A DNA stretch of 64,000 nucleotides from Inia geoffrensis (GCA_036417435.1 CM070909.1:12990597-13054596), one strand, 5' to 3'; positions 21,548 through 33,402 are shown, counted from the first letter of the stretch. Numbers and translations: made by a program. Notes: generated from the sequence alone by a model not told the origin.

Positions 21548-22150
21548 TTGGGAGTCCGGCTGCTTGCTGCTTGACAGCCAATGAAGAGACAAGTTTGGTG
21601 GAAAGGAAAGTTTGCTTTATTTTGGATGCCAGCAACTGGGTGGGGGTGGTGGGAGGTAGGGCGGACTCCTGTTCAAAGGCCAGCTTCCTACCACTGACAA
21701 CCAGTGGGCAAGATCTTTTGTAGACAGAGGGAGGGGGCTACATGCAGAAACAGTCATCTCTCACCGTCATCTTGAAATTGGTCATCGGTGGTCTGCCCAG
21801 CATCCTCTTGATTATTTTAGGTACAGTTAGTCTTCAGTTCCAGGGTTGGTTTGTTTCCGTTTCTTTGAGGCAAATTCTCGGAATTGTGGCAGCTTATGTC
21901 ATGGCTACAGTCTGGTCATCATGTAGTTAACTTCTTCCACCTGGTGAGGGTTTCAGTATCGACAAGACAGCTCCCAGGTTATGGCTCAGAATATTATCTA
22001 TAGTCCTTGAGAAGGAACTGAAAGTCCTTGAGTATGCTTAATGACTAAACTATTATTATTTAGTCTTGTTGGACAGTTTTCCTTTGTTTCTGCGTTTGCT
22101 CACTTCTCTGATTAAACTTATTCTTCGTCCACAGACAAAAGGCAGACAGA
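21548..22150 (-). repeat. Probable solitary LTR of an endogenous retrovirus (class I-like)
   Basis: On the minus strand a polyadenylation signal AATAAA (21616-21621) is followed by GCAAACTTTCC and by a pyrimidine- and CAGC-rich segment. That is the layout of an R-U5 region in gammaretrovirus-like LTRs of ungulates and carnivores. No gag, pol or env sequence lies on either side, so I read it as a solo LTR. Edges are approximate and no short duplication was identified. The family is inferred, not matched. Confidence 0.5.
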
Positions 22151-22227
22151 GAACATGTGTGTGGGGGGGTGCAAGGACCACAGAGTCCTGATCCACTTCA
22201 ATAGGTTTGACTACTGCACTTGGCATG

Positions 22228-22485
22228 CAATAATAGCCAACATTTACACAGCACTCACCATGTCATAGAGGTGCTCCAAGTGCTTTACACATTAGCTAAT
22301 ATATCCTCACAACAACCCTCCAAAATTGGTACTATTATTATCCCCACTTTACAGATAAAGTAACTGAGGCACAGGGAATATAAGCAGTTTGCCCAGAGTC
22401 ACAGATTTAACAAGTAACTAAGCCCAGATTCAGACCCAGGCAGTATGGTTCCAGAATCCATGTTCTTAACGACTTGAATGTTCTA
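22228..22485 (+). repeat. MIR SINE, near full length
   Basis: Clear blocks in order: CCAAGTGCTTTACACATTAG, TATCCTCACAACAACCCTCC, TATTATCCCCACTTTACAG, AACTGAGGCACAGGGA, TTGCCCAGAGTCACAG and GATTCAGACCCAGGCAG. The bases to about 22535 may be an L2-type tail (TGCTCAGTAAGGGTTTGTTG). Confidence 0.93.
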
Positions 22486-22539
22486 CCTCTCATGGCAGGT
22501 GCTCAGTAAGGGTTTGTTGAGTGAATGGTTGCACAAAAT

Positions 22540-23695
22540 CCACTACATGGTTGAGCAGAAAAAAACAAATTTAGGGCCACTGGATGGCATTTAGATTTAC
22601 AGGACACCTTATAGCACAGACCACCTCTGTAATGTTAGGACCTGCTGTTTGTTTCATAAATGGATATCAAACAGCCCTGTCCCCCAACCAGCTATTAAAG
22701 CAGTACTCTATTTAAAAAGAACTAAATGCAATGTGCTATTTGCTTTTGGTACTTTGCCTGCAGACAGGCATTAACTCACCACTAGAGAGAAGTGAACCTC
22801 CTTTTCCTCACTGCTTTGCAGCCTCCTTGCTAAAACAATATCAGATGCCCCTGTGAGAGATTGATGTGTATCCTGAATGGGTTAAGAGCTCCAGACACCA
22901 TCCTAAGGTGCCCTTAATAACAGATGATCTCTTTTCTTTTTCCTTTCTCCCTGGAGGCAAACATTAACTCAGCTGGCTCCTAGAATTTATTTGTGCTTAA
23001 GATAAATTAACTAGAACCAAAGAGCCTTTCTGAGGTGATGGTACTAGTCTGGAGTGCCCTGAAGACAGTAATCCATTTCAATTCCAATATCTCTGCCTTT
23101 TGGGCAACATGATGGGAGCCCACAGTGTTTGCCATGGTCTCGGGCCAAGCACCGGGCAGGCTTCTGGAGCTGGAAGTCCCTTATACTTTGAGGCTTTGAT
23201 ATAGATTTCTCTGTCTGCTCGCCTGTATGTAATTGGGAGGGACACCAGAGCAAGAAAGAGTGATGTGACCTTTCAGGGCTGTGTAAACAATCATGTCCTC
23301 TCTGAATTTGTAGGTTGAGTGATGATGCAAATTAGGACTTTGGCTTATTCTTCCGGGTGAAGTACCCAGACCTGCAGTTACCTTGAGAATATTTCATCAT
23401 TATTTCTTCATACCCAGTAAGAGCTCTGCCCTGCCCCCTTCTTAATTAAAGAATCCTTACGTCCTTGTAATAAAATTTCACTCTGTGCTCTAATCTCCTA
23501 TCCCACACTTCAACTCTGTCTCCTCCCTCCTCAGTGACGGTAAAGAATCAAAGAACATCCCAGCCTGACCAAAAGCCATACAAAAGAATTTACTTAGCAT
23601 CCATTTAATAAGTATTTACTGAGCATCTTCTAGATATTGGGAGAGTCTTAGCAGAGCCCAACTGCTCCATGCTAAGTCCTGGGAGAGTAGACAAA
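22540..23695. other. Low-repeat sequence with candidate regulatory motifs
   Basis: I see no transposable element for over 1 kb. Motifs include a forkhead site TGTAAACA (23282-23289) and an octamer ATGCAAAT (23325-23332), with AT-rich patches such as TTAAGATAAATTAAC. This looks like conserved non-coding DNA, which I cannot confirm without alignment. Confidence 0.4.
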
Positions 23696-23699
23696 AAAG

Positions 23700-23795
23700 G
23701 GAAACCGGGATTTCATTTTTGGTCCAGCTCTGTGACCTGGGTAAATTAACCTCTGGGTTGCTTCATCTGCAGGTTTGGAATTACAACGTTTATAT
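23700..23795 (+). repeat. MIR SINE fragment
   Basis: CAGCTCTGTGACCTGGGTAA, TTAACCTCTGGGTTGC and TCATCTGCAGG match the central part of MIR in sense orientation. Confidence 0.75.
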
Positions 23796-23864
23796 TGTGA
23801 GTTTTAAAAGAAATACTTTATGTATGATGTGTCACATAATGTTCCCTTTAATGAAAGCTCAACA

Positions 23865-23968
23865 GGGGCTTGCCTGGTGGTCCAGTTGTTAAGACTCAGT
23901 GCTCCCAATGCAGGGGGCCCAGGTTCGACCCCTGGTCAGGGAACTAGATCCCAAATGCCACAACTAAG
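23865..23968 (+). mobile_element. CHR-1-like SINE, short 3'-truncated copy
   Basis: The head (CTTGCCTGGTGGTCCAG), an imperfect B box (AGGTTCGACCCCTGG) and GGGAACTAGATCCC are present, but the A tail is missing and the copy is only about 104 bp. The exact duplication AGCTCAACA at 23856-23864 and 23969-23977 shows it inserted in this short form. Confidence 0.92.
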
Positions 23969-24214
23969 AGCTCAACAAATGCTGGTACTACTCCATTCCC
24001 TTTCCCCCCTCCTCTCCAGGAGCAGAGGAAACAAAGATAACTATGATACAGCCTTTCTTCCCGAGAGGTTCCTAGTTCTGTGGGGAAATAGTTTGTAAAG
24101 AGAGAAACTCGAATAAAAGGTCTACAGAGGATGAACAACATGCTGTGGGAGCCCAGAGGAGGCAGCAACTGACTTTCTAACAAAAGGAAAGCTGGGGAGG
24201 CTTTACTGGTAGGA

Positions 24215-24360
24215 TAGCTCAGCTTCTTTATTTTACAGGTGAGAAAACTCATTCCCAGAGAGGTCATGTGACTTGTTCGAGTTCATGTGACTTTGTCAAG
24301 GTCATGGTGCATTCGTGGAAGAGCTGAGAGGAAAACTCAGGACTCCAGATCCCCAGCTTG
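24215..24360 (+). repeat. MIR SINE fragment
   Basis: TTATTTTACAGGTGAGAAAA, CAGAGAGGTCATGTGACTTG and GAAGAGCTGAGAGG fit the 3' half of MIR. Confidence 0.75.
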
Positions 24361-26023
24361 GGGCTTAGGTCACACAGACTATGAGGCAGTCCTTGAGGCA
24401 GGAAAGAATAAAGATATCTTACTAAACAGAAAAGTGCAAGGCTGGATTTTGAGTAGATGGGTCTAGAAGGTGGAAGAGGGCTCTAGAGTGAGGGAACCCG
24501 GGGCTCATCTCATACTGGGCAGAGTGCCTGCTCTGTAATTGGAAAATTGAGTACAGTTCAGGCTTTGATGAACCCCATGCTCTCTCAGAAAGTAGGTTTA
24601 TTGTCCCAGAAGCCAGACCTGAGAGTGAACTCTGCAGGACAGTGCATTCTAAGGCAGGGCACAGTAGAGACAAAAGAAGTAGGAGGAGGATGGTGTATGT
24701 CCTTGACGTTGGAACCACCGCAAAGGTCCTCAAGAATCTTGGTGTTGAACAGGAACCTGCAACTGAAACTAAACCATATTTAAATCTGGAGCAAAAGCTT
24801 CATTTCATCTAGACCCAAGTTATGGTTTTGGATTATGCAGATGTTTAATGAATGTACTTTTAAAAATTAAATTGTAAATTAATTAATTAAAATTAATTTT
24901 TAAATTGCAATTTTAAGAATTTACAAATTTTTCATGCCTATAGAATTGTCTTCAGAGACCCTGACCCAAGACCTGAAACTTAACGTCCACTCCTCCCTGC
25001 CACCCTCACTGGGTGGCCCTAGGAGCTCTCCAAGTCCCTCGGCAGGAGAGGAGGGAGAAGTTGATGTGTGTGTTCATGTTGTTACAAGTGGCTTCAGGAT
25101 TAGCCTGAGATATTAAGGACCAGTTTACCTAAATCCTCCCTAGCCCACCAATGTTTCAATTGCATTGCATGTTTTAAACTCTAGAGCAAAATAGGAAAAG
25201 CAACCTAATGACTTGGGTGTTGGAAAATGGAGAAAGAAATAGAAATAATCACCCACTTCACTCCTCATCTCCTGCCTCTGGTTCCAGTATGAGATCGTAT
25301 TTACACTTCAGGTGATCTAAGGAGGATGTAGTCCCCATTTTTTATTTTGTAGGTGAAAGAAGATCAGAAGTGATCTGAGCCTCAAAGCAGCAATAAAACA
25401 GAGCTGTATTTCCTGGCATCCTAAGTCCCTGGCAGGTGGGTGGCAATCTTAGGGGGTCTCCCCTCCCCCTGCCTTCTTCCCCTCTGTCCTCCCACCCCCG
25501 CCCCAACAGAGCAGAGGTTCTTGTCAGAATGGGGGACTATTTTTCTTTCTAAGATTTATTTTTTCTTAAGGTCAGGTCAGAGTTTAATTATTATTATTGG
25601 CCAATCAATTTATCTTATTTTAAAAGTTGGTGTTTAAGAGCAGAAATAAAGTTATTTTTCTGGCTAGGTTTGATGACCCTTAGAAGATTGTCTCTTATTT
25701 TGAGTCTATATTAAGTCAAAATATACTCATTCTCTGAGTTTTGGATACTGTATTAATATGACTTTTGTTTCCTTATTCTAAGGGGGTTGGAAACAAACTA
25801 AAACAATTATCCTTTTGGGAAAATGTTCAGTGTTTAAGCCCACATCTAATTTCCAGTTCCTCATCCCCCAAGCCTCCGTAATTACAGTGAGAACTTTAAA
25901 GACTCTCCTGTGTATCTATTTGTTCTTTGGGCTTAAACTGCCTTCCTCAGCAAGAAAGCAAATTGGGCACGACTATCAGCGTTCGGCACCTCTCGGCATC
26001 CAACTGCGCTTCCGATGGGCCGT
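24361..26023. other. Unassigned sequence, no gene seen
   Basis: It includes an AT-rich low-complexity patch at 24860-24925. Short open frames have no domain. I recognise no repeat family. Confidence 0.35.
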
Positions 26024-26035
26024 CCATGGCTTTTT

Positions 26036-26194
26036 AAAAATTTATTTATTTTTAACATCTTTATTGGAGTATAGTTGCTTTACAATGGCGTGTTAGTTTC
26101 TGCTGTATAACAAAGTGAATCAGCTATACATATACATATATCCCCATATCTCCTCCCTCTTGCGTCTCCCTCCCACCCTCCCTATCCACACCAA
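26036..26194 (-). mobile_element. L1 3' end, severely truncated
   Basis: AACATCTTTATTGGAGTAT, TTGCTTTACAATGGCG and AAAGTGAATCAGCTATACAT are the complement of the L1 3' UTR end. The exact 12-bp duplication CCATGGCTTTTT is at 26024-26035 and 26195-26206. About 160 bp were inserted. Confidence 0.93.
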
Positions 26195-26206
26195 CCATGG
26201 CTTTTT

Positions 26207-26325
26207 TTTTAAACTTTTTAATACGGGAATTTTCAAATACATATACAAAAATAGAGAGAATGATGAACCCACATACCCATCGCCCAACTTTAACAGTTAT
26301 CCTTTTTAAAACCTTCTCTCCTCTC
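26207..26325 (-). repeat. Ancient L1M/HAL1-like fragment
   Basis: GAATTTTCAAATACATATAC, AATAGAGAGAATGATGAACC and CCCATCGCCCAACTTTAACA match, in order, the reverse strand of an old L1 3' UTR. The younger L1 end landed at its left edge. Confidence 0.65.
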
Positions 26326-26816
26326 TTCCCAGCAACCCCACTGCTGCAAAGAAAAGTGCGGCCAGGTCCGGGGCTGTTGCCTTTCCAAAGCTCTTAGGAC
26401 ATTCATAGAGCGGAGGTCGTGATACCCAGTGTTATCCAGTGTGATGACCCAAAGTGAGAGCCTTTCAGCCTTGCCTCCCACTCCCATAAGGCTGGCAGCC
26501 TTTGGTGTCTACACAGATTGTAAGTGAGCCAGAGGAGTTCGCACGTCCCCTAATTCGTCATCACCTTGGAGCAGTCAGAACGGATAGGCCATGTGAGTAC
26601 AGTATTTACAAAAGCAGGGTGCTAGGGTGCAGTAGGTGGACGGTGCCATTGAGGACTTTGGCAGCCACCCGCCCTTCCCGGCAGAGCTCTGCAGCTACAG
26701 GACAGGGATGAGAATCCTCCCTCAAATTTCCCACTCGGAGAAGGAAAGCTCGATGGAGAAAAGGTAGAGAAAGTTTGTGTTTTAAAGCTGGCTAATGCTA
26801 AATTATGGAGGAGCTC

Positions 26817-27029
26817 TTTTTTTTTTTTTTTTTTTTTGTGGTACGCGGGCCTCTCACTGTTGTGGCCTCTCCCGTTGCAGAGAACAGGCTCCGGACGCGA
26901 AGGCTCAGCGGCCATGGCCCACGGGCCCAGCCGCTCCGCGGCATGTGGGATCTTCCTGGACCGGGGCACGAACCCGTGTCCCCTGCATCGGCAGGCGGAC
27001 TCTCCACCACTGCGCCACCAGGGAAGCCC
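26817..27029 (-). mobile_element. CHR-2-like SINE
   Basis: Twenty-one T lead into GTGGTACGCGGGCCTCTC and the element ends at the head GCGCCACCAGGGAAGCCC. It carries no coding capacity; the four overlapping open frames here are SINE translations. A clear duplication was not found. Confidence 0.93.
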
Positions 27030-28985
27030 TGGGAACCCTTTTGATCTACATAAATGACAGAGCTGCAACGTGAGCCATGTAACTAATACCGGTCACAGGG
27101 CACCTGCTGGCACTGACACATCCCTTTAGTTTCTGCCCACCCCCTTCCTCATTTGCAGCCTTCTCTGCAGTCCCCAGCCCTGTCCCCTCCCAGCAATTCT
27201 TCCTTCTGGTCTTGGTGGATTTTGAGAGGAGCTGGCACAGTCAAGCAGAATGTGTCCAACTAAGGGCACACCGACCGTTCCGGGGGATGGCTCCTGATGC
27301 CCAGCTCTATTGCTGGAAATGAGCAGGAGGTTTTACTTTCCTGAGGCCTGGATGTGGCTCGAGCATCCAAGGGAACATCAAACTACTAGAGGAAAAAGGA
27401 GAAAAGGGTGATACTGGCTCATTTTGTTTGCATCAGGCAAGAGGTAAAGGCCTGGAGAAAATGTTGCCCTTTGATTGTGCGGAGAGATACGGACAATCCG
27501 TATGAATGTGGCACCAACAAGGCGATGGTTTTTCACGTTGTTTTCTTACTTCAGTTGCTACAAAGCTCAGTGGAACTCAGACGTTTGGCGGTGGCTCCTC
27601 TCCAATGAGTGTAAGAGCCCAGGGGAAGGGCGTGGGTTCTGACCTCGTTTTCCTTCTGACTGCCTGAGCCACCTCTGGGGGGGTGTTAACATCTCAGTTT
27701 CTACATCTGGAAAACAAAGAGGGGGGGATGGCAATGAGTTGGGTGCTTTTCCACTCTCCTCCCACTAGGAGCAGAAACCTTTTTCAAACTTCGCCCTTCC
27801 ACTCCCCGCTGTGTGTTTTCACTGGTTTCTTTGTTTTTGTCACTTAGTTCCTTCAACACCACCCTCCTGTAGTAAGATGATCCTGTAGTAAGATGGGTTG
27901 TTCCACCCTGTTTCTTCCACCCTGTGGACCTGGTCCTGTGATGAGGTGAAGCAAGTCATTGCCTCACCCCTGTGATTTAGCGGGGGTTGTGTGTGTTGGG
28001 AGAAACGAAGACCATGTCTTTCCCCAAATGCTGCATCAGTGTCTAAAATTTTGCCATTGATTGCTCGTCCCTTCCTCTCTAAGATCATTTGTTAAAATAT
28101 CAGGAACCTTGAGAGCGATCATATAGGTCTAATCAGTCACTGACTCTTTAAAGTATATGCGTCTTTCCTGACAGCAGGTTTCCTGATAGGAGGGTAGCGG
28201 GAGACTGGGGCCACTGATGGCTGTTCATCTGGTGGCCTGGGTGCGGACACAGTGACATGTTCTCACACCCAGTTCTAAAGCTAAATTGCCTCGCTGAGGA
28301 AATGGACAGTCCTTTGTCACCCCGAACTGGGCGCATCCAGAGCTCCATGTTTGTGGGAGTAAAATCTGAAGCCAGAGTTGCGGAACTCAGCTCTTAGCAG
28401 CTGTTTTCTGGGCTTGGAATTCAAAGAATGTTAATTTAAATGAACATTATCAGTAGTTGCTTGATGCAAAGGCAAAAAAAAAAAAATCCCAGAAAATTTC
28501 CTTTAACTATCCCTAAGGTGACTCTGGTCCAATGAAAGCAGGGCCTCCAGAAATGCCAAGATTATAGGTAATAGGGCCTGCCCTCCCATAGCCGTGTAGT
28601 TTATGAGGAGAACATCATTTTAATTTGCATTGCTCTTGTCCCTGTTCTTGTATTCTAATACCCAGTAGCACGATAAGGAGAAAGGGAACTAATTTCCAAA
28701 TATTAACAGAGTTGTTCAAGGGAACTGCATTTTCTGATGTTGCACATCTTTTTCAGGAAGCTTGCCTGTGGCTGACAGCCTGCTTGGCACACTGCTGCTG
28801 AAGTCCTTTGGTGATGAAGAGCAGGCCTGACAAATGACCAGATTCCGGATAGGCCAGTGAGGGCAACAGTCTGTGAACTGGGGGAGGTTGAGGCCTTAGA
28901 AGGGCATCCGCGGATGAATGTATCCAGTCTAGGAGGGAGGTGGGCAGCCAGAGAGAGTCACCTAGGGAAAGTAGATTGAAAGCAG
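27030..28985. other. Low-repeat sequence, no gene seen
   Basis: Nearly 2 kb without a recognised transposable element. It contains two adjacent micro-duplications (27865-27896 and 27901-27925), an A13 run near 28474, and an AT-rich patch at 28400-28700 with an octamer ATTTGCAT at 28623-28630. Confidence 0.4.
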
Positions 28986-28999
28986 CTTTGAAAAGTTCT

Positions 29000-29742
29000 T
29001 TTTCCTTCTTTATTTAAAATTTTTTTTAGTTTGCTAATTGAAGTAGAGTTGATTTACAATATTGTGTTAGTTTCAGGTGTGCAGCAAAATGATTCAGTAT
29101 TTTCTTTTCAGGTTCTTTTCTGTTATCGGTTATTATAAAATATTGAATAGAGTTCCCTGTGCTATACAGTAACTCCTTGTTGCTTATTTATTTTATGCAT
29201 AGTAGTGTGTATCTGTTAATCCCATAGTCCTAATTTATCCCTTCACCCTCCCCCTCCTCTTTGGTAACCATGTTTTCTATGTCTGTGAGTCTGTTTCTGT
29301 TTTGTAACTAAGTTCATTTGTATCATATTTTAGATTCCACATATAAGTGATATCATATGATATTTGTCTTTGTCTGACTTACTTCACTTAATATGATAAT
29401 CTCTAGGTCCATCCATGTTGCTGCAAACGTCATTATCTCATCTTTTTTAATGGCTAAGTAATATTCCATTGTGTATATATATGTACCACATCTTCTTTAT
29501 CCATTCATCTGTCAATGGACTTGTAGGTTGCTTCCATGTCTTGGCTACTGTAAATAGTGCTGAAGTGAACACTGGGGTGCATGTATCTTTTTGCATTAGA
29601 GTTTTCATCTTTTTTGGGTATATGCCCAGGAGTGGGATTGCTGGATCATATGGTAGCTCTATTTTCAGTTTTTTAAGGAACCTCCATACTGTTTCCCATA
29701 GTGGAAACTATACATTCCCACCAACAGCATAGGAGGGTTCCC
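29000..29742 (-). mobile_element. L1 3' end with ORF2 C-terminal part
   Basis: From left to right it shows the complement of the 3' UTR (TTACAATATTGTGTTAGTTTC, CCCTGTGCTATACAGTAACT), then of ORF2 (AATATTCCATTGTGTATAT, TATGCCCAGGAGTGGGATTG). An imperfect duplication (TTTGAAAAGTTCT at 28987-28999, TTTGAAGAATTCT at 29743-29755; 11 of 13 match) suggests an older insertion. Confidence 0.9.
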
Positions 29743-29755
29743 TTTGAAGAATTCT

Positions 29756-30320
29756 GAAATAAGAATATGGAATAATGCTGGTCACCTCCACATCCCCACA
29801 TAGAAACCCACTTAATTAAAAAAGCTGGGCTTATTAGGAGATGTTGAGCACCAGCCTCCTAGGTATTAAGCACTTTTCTGTGTATAATATGATGGAAACT
29901 ACCACTGATTTCTGAGCAAACCCAGGGTAATAGAATTTTAGCTGAGAGGTAATTATTCAGCCAAGGACTAATTTCTGGCTCCTTCTGGAACCAGGTGTGG
30001 CCATATGACAAAGCTCTCATCTATAGACTGTGAATGGAAGTGATGTGAGCTCTTTTCAGACCTGGCCGTACACCTTGTTCATGAGCTCATGCCTACCACC
30101 ACCCTCCTTGATTGCTGGGATGGCAATCCCCCAGTAGTCATTGGAGCCATGAGTTGAAGATGATAGAGCCACCATCTGCCTGGACCCCTCAAAAGAATGC
30201 TTGGAGCACAGCGCTCCCCAACTGCCCGCTCTAGGCTACTAACATGAAAAAGAAAAAACTTCTATTATTCTTGGGCCATTGCATTTTGGGGTTCATCCAT
30301 TGTAGCAATTTAGACTACAC
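29756..30320. other. Unassigned sequence, no gene seen
   Basis: I see no named repeat or gene in these 565 bases. Confidence 0.35.
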
Positions 30321-30660
30321 TGTCCTAGTCCATTTGGGCTGCTATAACAAAATACTATAGATTGGGTAGCTTATAATAGAAATTTCTTACAGTTCTAGGG
30401 ACTGGGAAATCCATGGTCAAGGTGACAGTAGATTCACTGTCTGGTTCTTAGACTGTTATCTTCTCACTGTGTCCTCATATAGCAGAAAGGGCTAGGGAGC
30501 TCTGTGGGGTCTCTTTTATAAGAACACTAATCCCATTCATGAGGATTCTGCCCTTAGGACATAAGCACCTCCCAAAGGCCCCACCTCCTAATTCCATCAC
30601 CTGGGGGGTTAGGCTTTCAGCATATGAGTTTTGAGGGACACAAACATTCAGCTCATTGCA
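30321..30660 (-). repeat. MLT1/MST-type LTR (ERVL-MaLR), solo
   Basis: It starts TGTCCTAGTCCATTTGGGC and ends CATTCAGCTCATTGCA, the complement of a MaLR LTR with its usual TG...CA ends. ACCTCCCAAAGGCCCCACC and CTCTTTTATAAGAACACTAA are diagnostic internal blocks. It is an old non-autonomous retroviral LTR with no coding sequence nearby. Confidence 0.88.
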
Positions 30661-30664
30661 CTGC

Positions 30665-30840
30665 TTAATATATACAACAACTGTGGAAAGTAGGTGATGT
30701 CACTGTTTTATAGGTTAAGAATTTGCAACTCTGAGGATTTAAGGGATTTGTTTATTTACCCAAAGTCATGTGGATTTGATTTGAATGTGGAATCATGATT
30801 TGGACTGGAGTCTGTCTGGTTTAAACCTGTAGCTCTTCAA
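30665..30840 (+). repeat. MIR SINE fragment
   Basis: ACTGTTTTATAGGTTAAGAA, CCCAAAGTCATGTGG and GGAGTCTGTCTGGTTTAA follow the MIR order with strong divergence. Confidence 0.6.
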
Positions 30841-31179
30841 AGTTCAGGCCTCCAGAGAAAAAGAGGGAGGAATAGATGGTTTGGTGGCTGATTCAGTTGG
30901 GATATCCACTAACTCAAGTCCACATTTACACCACTCTTCCTGCAGCTCCAGCTGCTGTCCCCCTGAACTTCATGTTGGAAGAATGTGAGAACTGGAAGGG
31001 GCCCCAATAATCACCAAGCTCAGTGGTTTTCTAATTTCATTTTGGCAACAGAAACCCTTCTTCTCGTGAAATCTCATTCGGAAGCCCTGTGAGTGGAACA
31101 GTTCAAAGGGGAGCTTGTATCTTTGAAGCGGGGGTCTGCTCGCCTCTTACCCACATAGCCCCTGGAGTCTTCCTCAAAG

Positions 31180-31330
31180 CGGGTCAGAGAACCACTGATT
31201 GGGTCCAGCCCTTCATTTCACAGGTAAGGAAACAGCGGAGTACTACGTGTCTTCATCAGGGTCACACAGGTGGTAAATGGCGGGGCAGGGACAGAAACCC
31301 AGGCTCCTGCTGTTCATATTTAGAAATTTT
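31180..31330 (+). repeat. MIR-like fragment
   Basis: CAGCCCTTCATTTCACAGG, TCAGGGTCACACAGGTGG and GACAGAAACCCAGGCTCC fit the 3' half of a MIR-type SINE. Confidence 0.6.
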
Positions 31331-31444
31331 TCCATTGCGCTGGGTGGGCTTCCTCTTTTGAGATATCAGCCCTTGATCCCGATCCAAGATGCCCAGCCTC
31401 TTTATTCAGTAAGGACAGAATGGCAGAGAGTCAGAGTTAAGTAT

Positions 31445-32046
31445 TGTATTAGTTTTGTTCCTGTGTCACAAATTACCACTAACTCCATGGCTTAAACAGT
31501 ACCTGTTTATTATCTCAGTTCTCTACAGGCCGGGTGAGCTCAGCCGAGTTCTCTGCTCACAAGGCTGAAGTTAAGGTGTTGTCTGGGTTGGACTGTTGTC
31601 TGGAGGCTTTGGGGAAGTATCCACTTTGAAGCTCATTTATGCTGTTGGTGGAATTCGGTTCCTTGTGGTTGCACGACTGAAGTCTCTGTCCTCCTGCTGG
31701 CTGTTGGCCGCTGGTCACTCTCAGATTCTGGAGGCCACTCTCTTCAGGTCATTCCCTGTGGCTCCCTCCGTCTTAGCAATAAAGAACCTCCCTTACATCA
31801 AATCCCTCTTACATGTCACTTCTCTCTCACTTCCCCTTCTGCCACCAGTCAGAGGAAGCTTTCTGCTTTAAACTGCTCATGTGATTAAGTTCCATCCATT
31901 TGGATAACCTCCCTGTCTCAGAGTCACCTGATGAGTAGCCTTAAGTACATCCGATAATCCCTTTTGATGTGCACAGTAGCATCATCTCGGCAGTGACACC
32001 AAGGGGTGAAGCTCATGGGCCATCCTAGAAATCTGCTTCCCATGCT
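31445..32046 (-). repeat. Old MER/MaLR-like repeat
   Basis: TGTATTAGTTTTGTTCCTG, CTCCATGGCTTAAACAG, CCCCTTCTGCCACCAGTC and CTCATGTGATTAAGTTCC resemble a mammal-wide LTR-like repeat in the reverse direction. The exact family is not certain and the length is approximate. Confidence 0.5.
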
Positions 32047-32664
32047 AACTCTGTAGCTCACACTACCTTCCTTTGGGGCCTCAACTGTAACACGATTTAC
32101 CTCTGTGACCTCCTAACAACCTTTTGCCAAATTCTCTTTCCTCTCCTGGGGAGAGAAAACAGCCTAGTTATGTTGGTTTTTCTTTAACATGGCCTGTAGG
32201 GCCAGGGCAGGTAGTAAGATCTGCAGAGTGTGTTCCCAGCATGGGCAGCTCTGACAGGGTGAGCTCAGCACCTGTATTTCTGGCTACACGCAGGAAGGCG
32301 GGTGGCAAGCCTGGGATCTTGGGAACATCAGAAGAGGATAGGGCCTCCCTTCCTCCGGTGCTTGTCATAGAATGATGCGCACCACGATCTCCTCCCTTTA
32401 TAGATTATTCCAGAGGGGAGACAGGATTTAACCAAAATTTGTAGGACTAGTTAGAGCTCCTAGTTCAATGTTGTTTCTGCTGCTCTAGGTCACTACTAGG
32501 GTCAGCTGTTTTCTTTGCCAGTTCTTTGCTCTGGCCTCTAGGGGATCTCAGAAAAGCCTTGCATAGTGTCTTCAGTTCGTTTCCTGCCCTCTAGTCTAGC
32601 AGGTAGGATTGCTGGTCGCTTTATCCAGGCCCAAGAAGCATGGGAAATTGCATATTCCAAGTAT
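32047..32664. other. Unassigned sequence, no gene seen
   Basis: Overlapping open frames on both strands at 32124-32375 have no domain. No repeat family is recognised. Confidence 0.35.
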
Positions 32665-32680
32665 CATGCTGGCCGATTCT

Positions 32681-32906
32681 TTTTTTTTTTTTTTAATTAA
32701 TTTATTTATTTATTTACTTAGGCTGCTCCAGGTCTTAGCTGCCACATGCTGGATCTTTGTTGCGGCATGCCGGATCCTTTAGTTGTGGTAAGCGAACTTC
32801 TTAGTTGCGGCATGCATGTGGGATCTAGTTCCCTGACCAGGGATCAAACCCGGTTCCCCTGCATTGGGAGCATGGAGTCTTACCCACTGGACCACCAGGG
32901 AGGTCC
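32681..32906 (-). mobile_element. CHR-1-like SINE, long form
   Basis: A T-rich tail precedes AGCTGCCACATGCTGG-type repeats, the complement of the B box (GGGATCAAACCCGG), and the head ACCACCAGGGAGGTCC. The exact 16-bp duplication CATGCTGGCCGATTCT is at 32665-32680 and 32907-32922. Confidence 0.95.
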
Positions 32907-32922
32907 CATGCTGGCCGATTCT

Positions 32923-33390
32923 GACACAGCATTCCAGAGAAACTATCTGCCATCAGTTGCAGAAGAAAACTGAGGTGAGAAAGACAGGAAGGTCTGGGAA
33001 AGAAGATGCCAAGAACAGGAGGTGGTATGGTTAAGCTCCTGGGTTTCTAGTTTTTCTGTGGCAATGTGTTTGCAACATGACTTTGGAGGCCTAGCCCAAG
33101 GTCTGGGTGTGACACTGGAGGCTCCAAGGCTTGTGGCAGGGGTGGCAGGGGAGGGATGGTTGCAGGAACTGAAAAGTCTGGTGGGTATGAGATAGGATAG
33201 TTCATGCTTTAAGGAACATCTACATTTGTGTTCTTTATTTTTTCAGAAGTGAGGATTAAAAGAATAAACGATAGAGGAAATGAAGGGAAAAATAGAGCCA
33301 TCAGAGGTGATGATATTGAAGTCTGATGCTGACCCAGAGAAAATTGCACCTGCTTGCATTTCCACTGACCAACTAAATAAAGGGCTGGTT
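32923..33390. other. Unassigned sequence, no gene seen
   Basis: No recognised repeat or gene between two CHR-1 SINEs that lie about 500 bp apart in opposite directions. Confidence 0.35.
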
Positions 33391-33402
33391 AAGAAGCTTT
33401 GA

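Noticed and set aside
2049..27073. Repeated families of similar open frames of 60-150 codons (for example at 2049-2399, 5052-5384, 9410-9762, 20594-20974, 26795-27073)
   Set aside because: They are translations of CHR-2 SINEs in several frames, including their poly-A/poly-T tails as lysine or phenylalanine runs. SINEs encode no protein.
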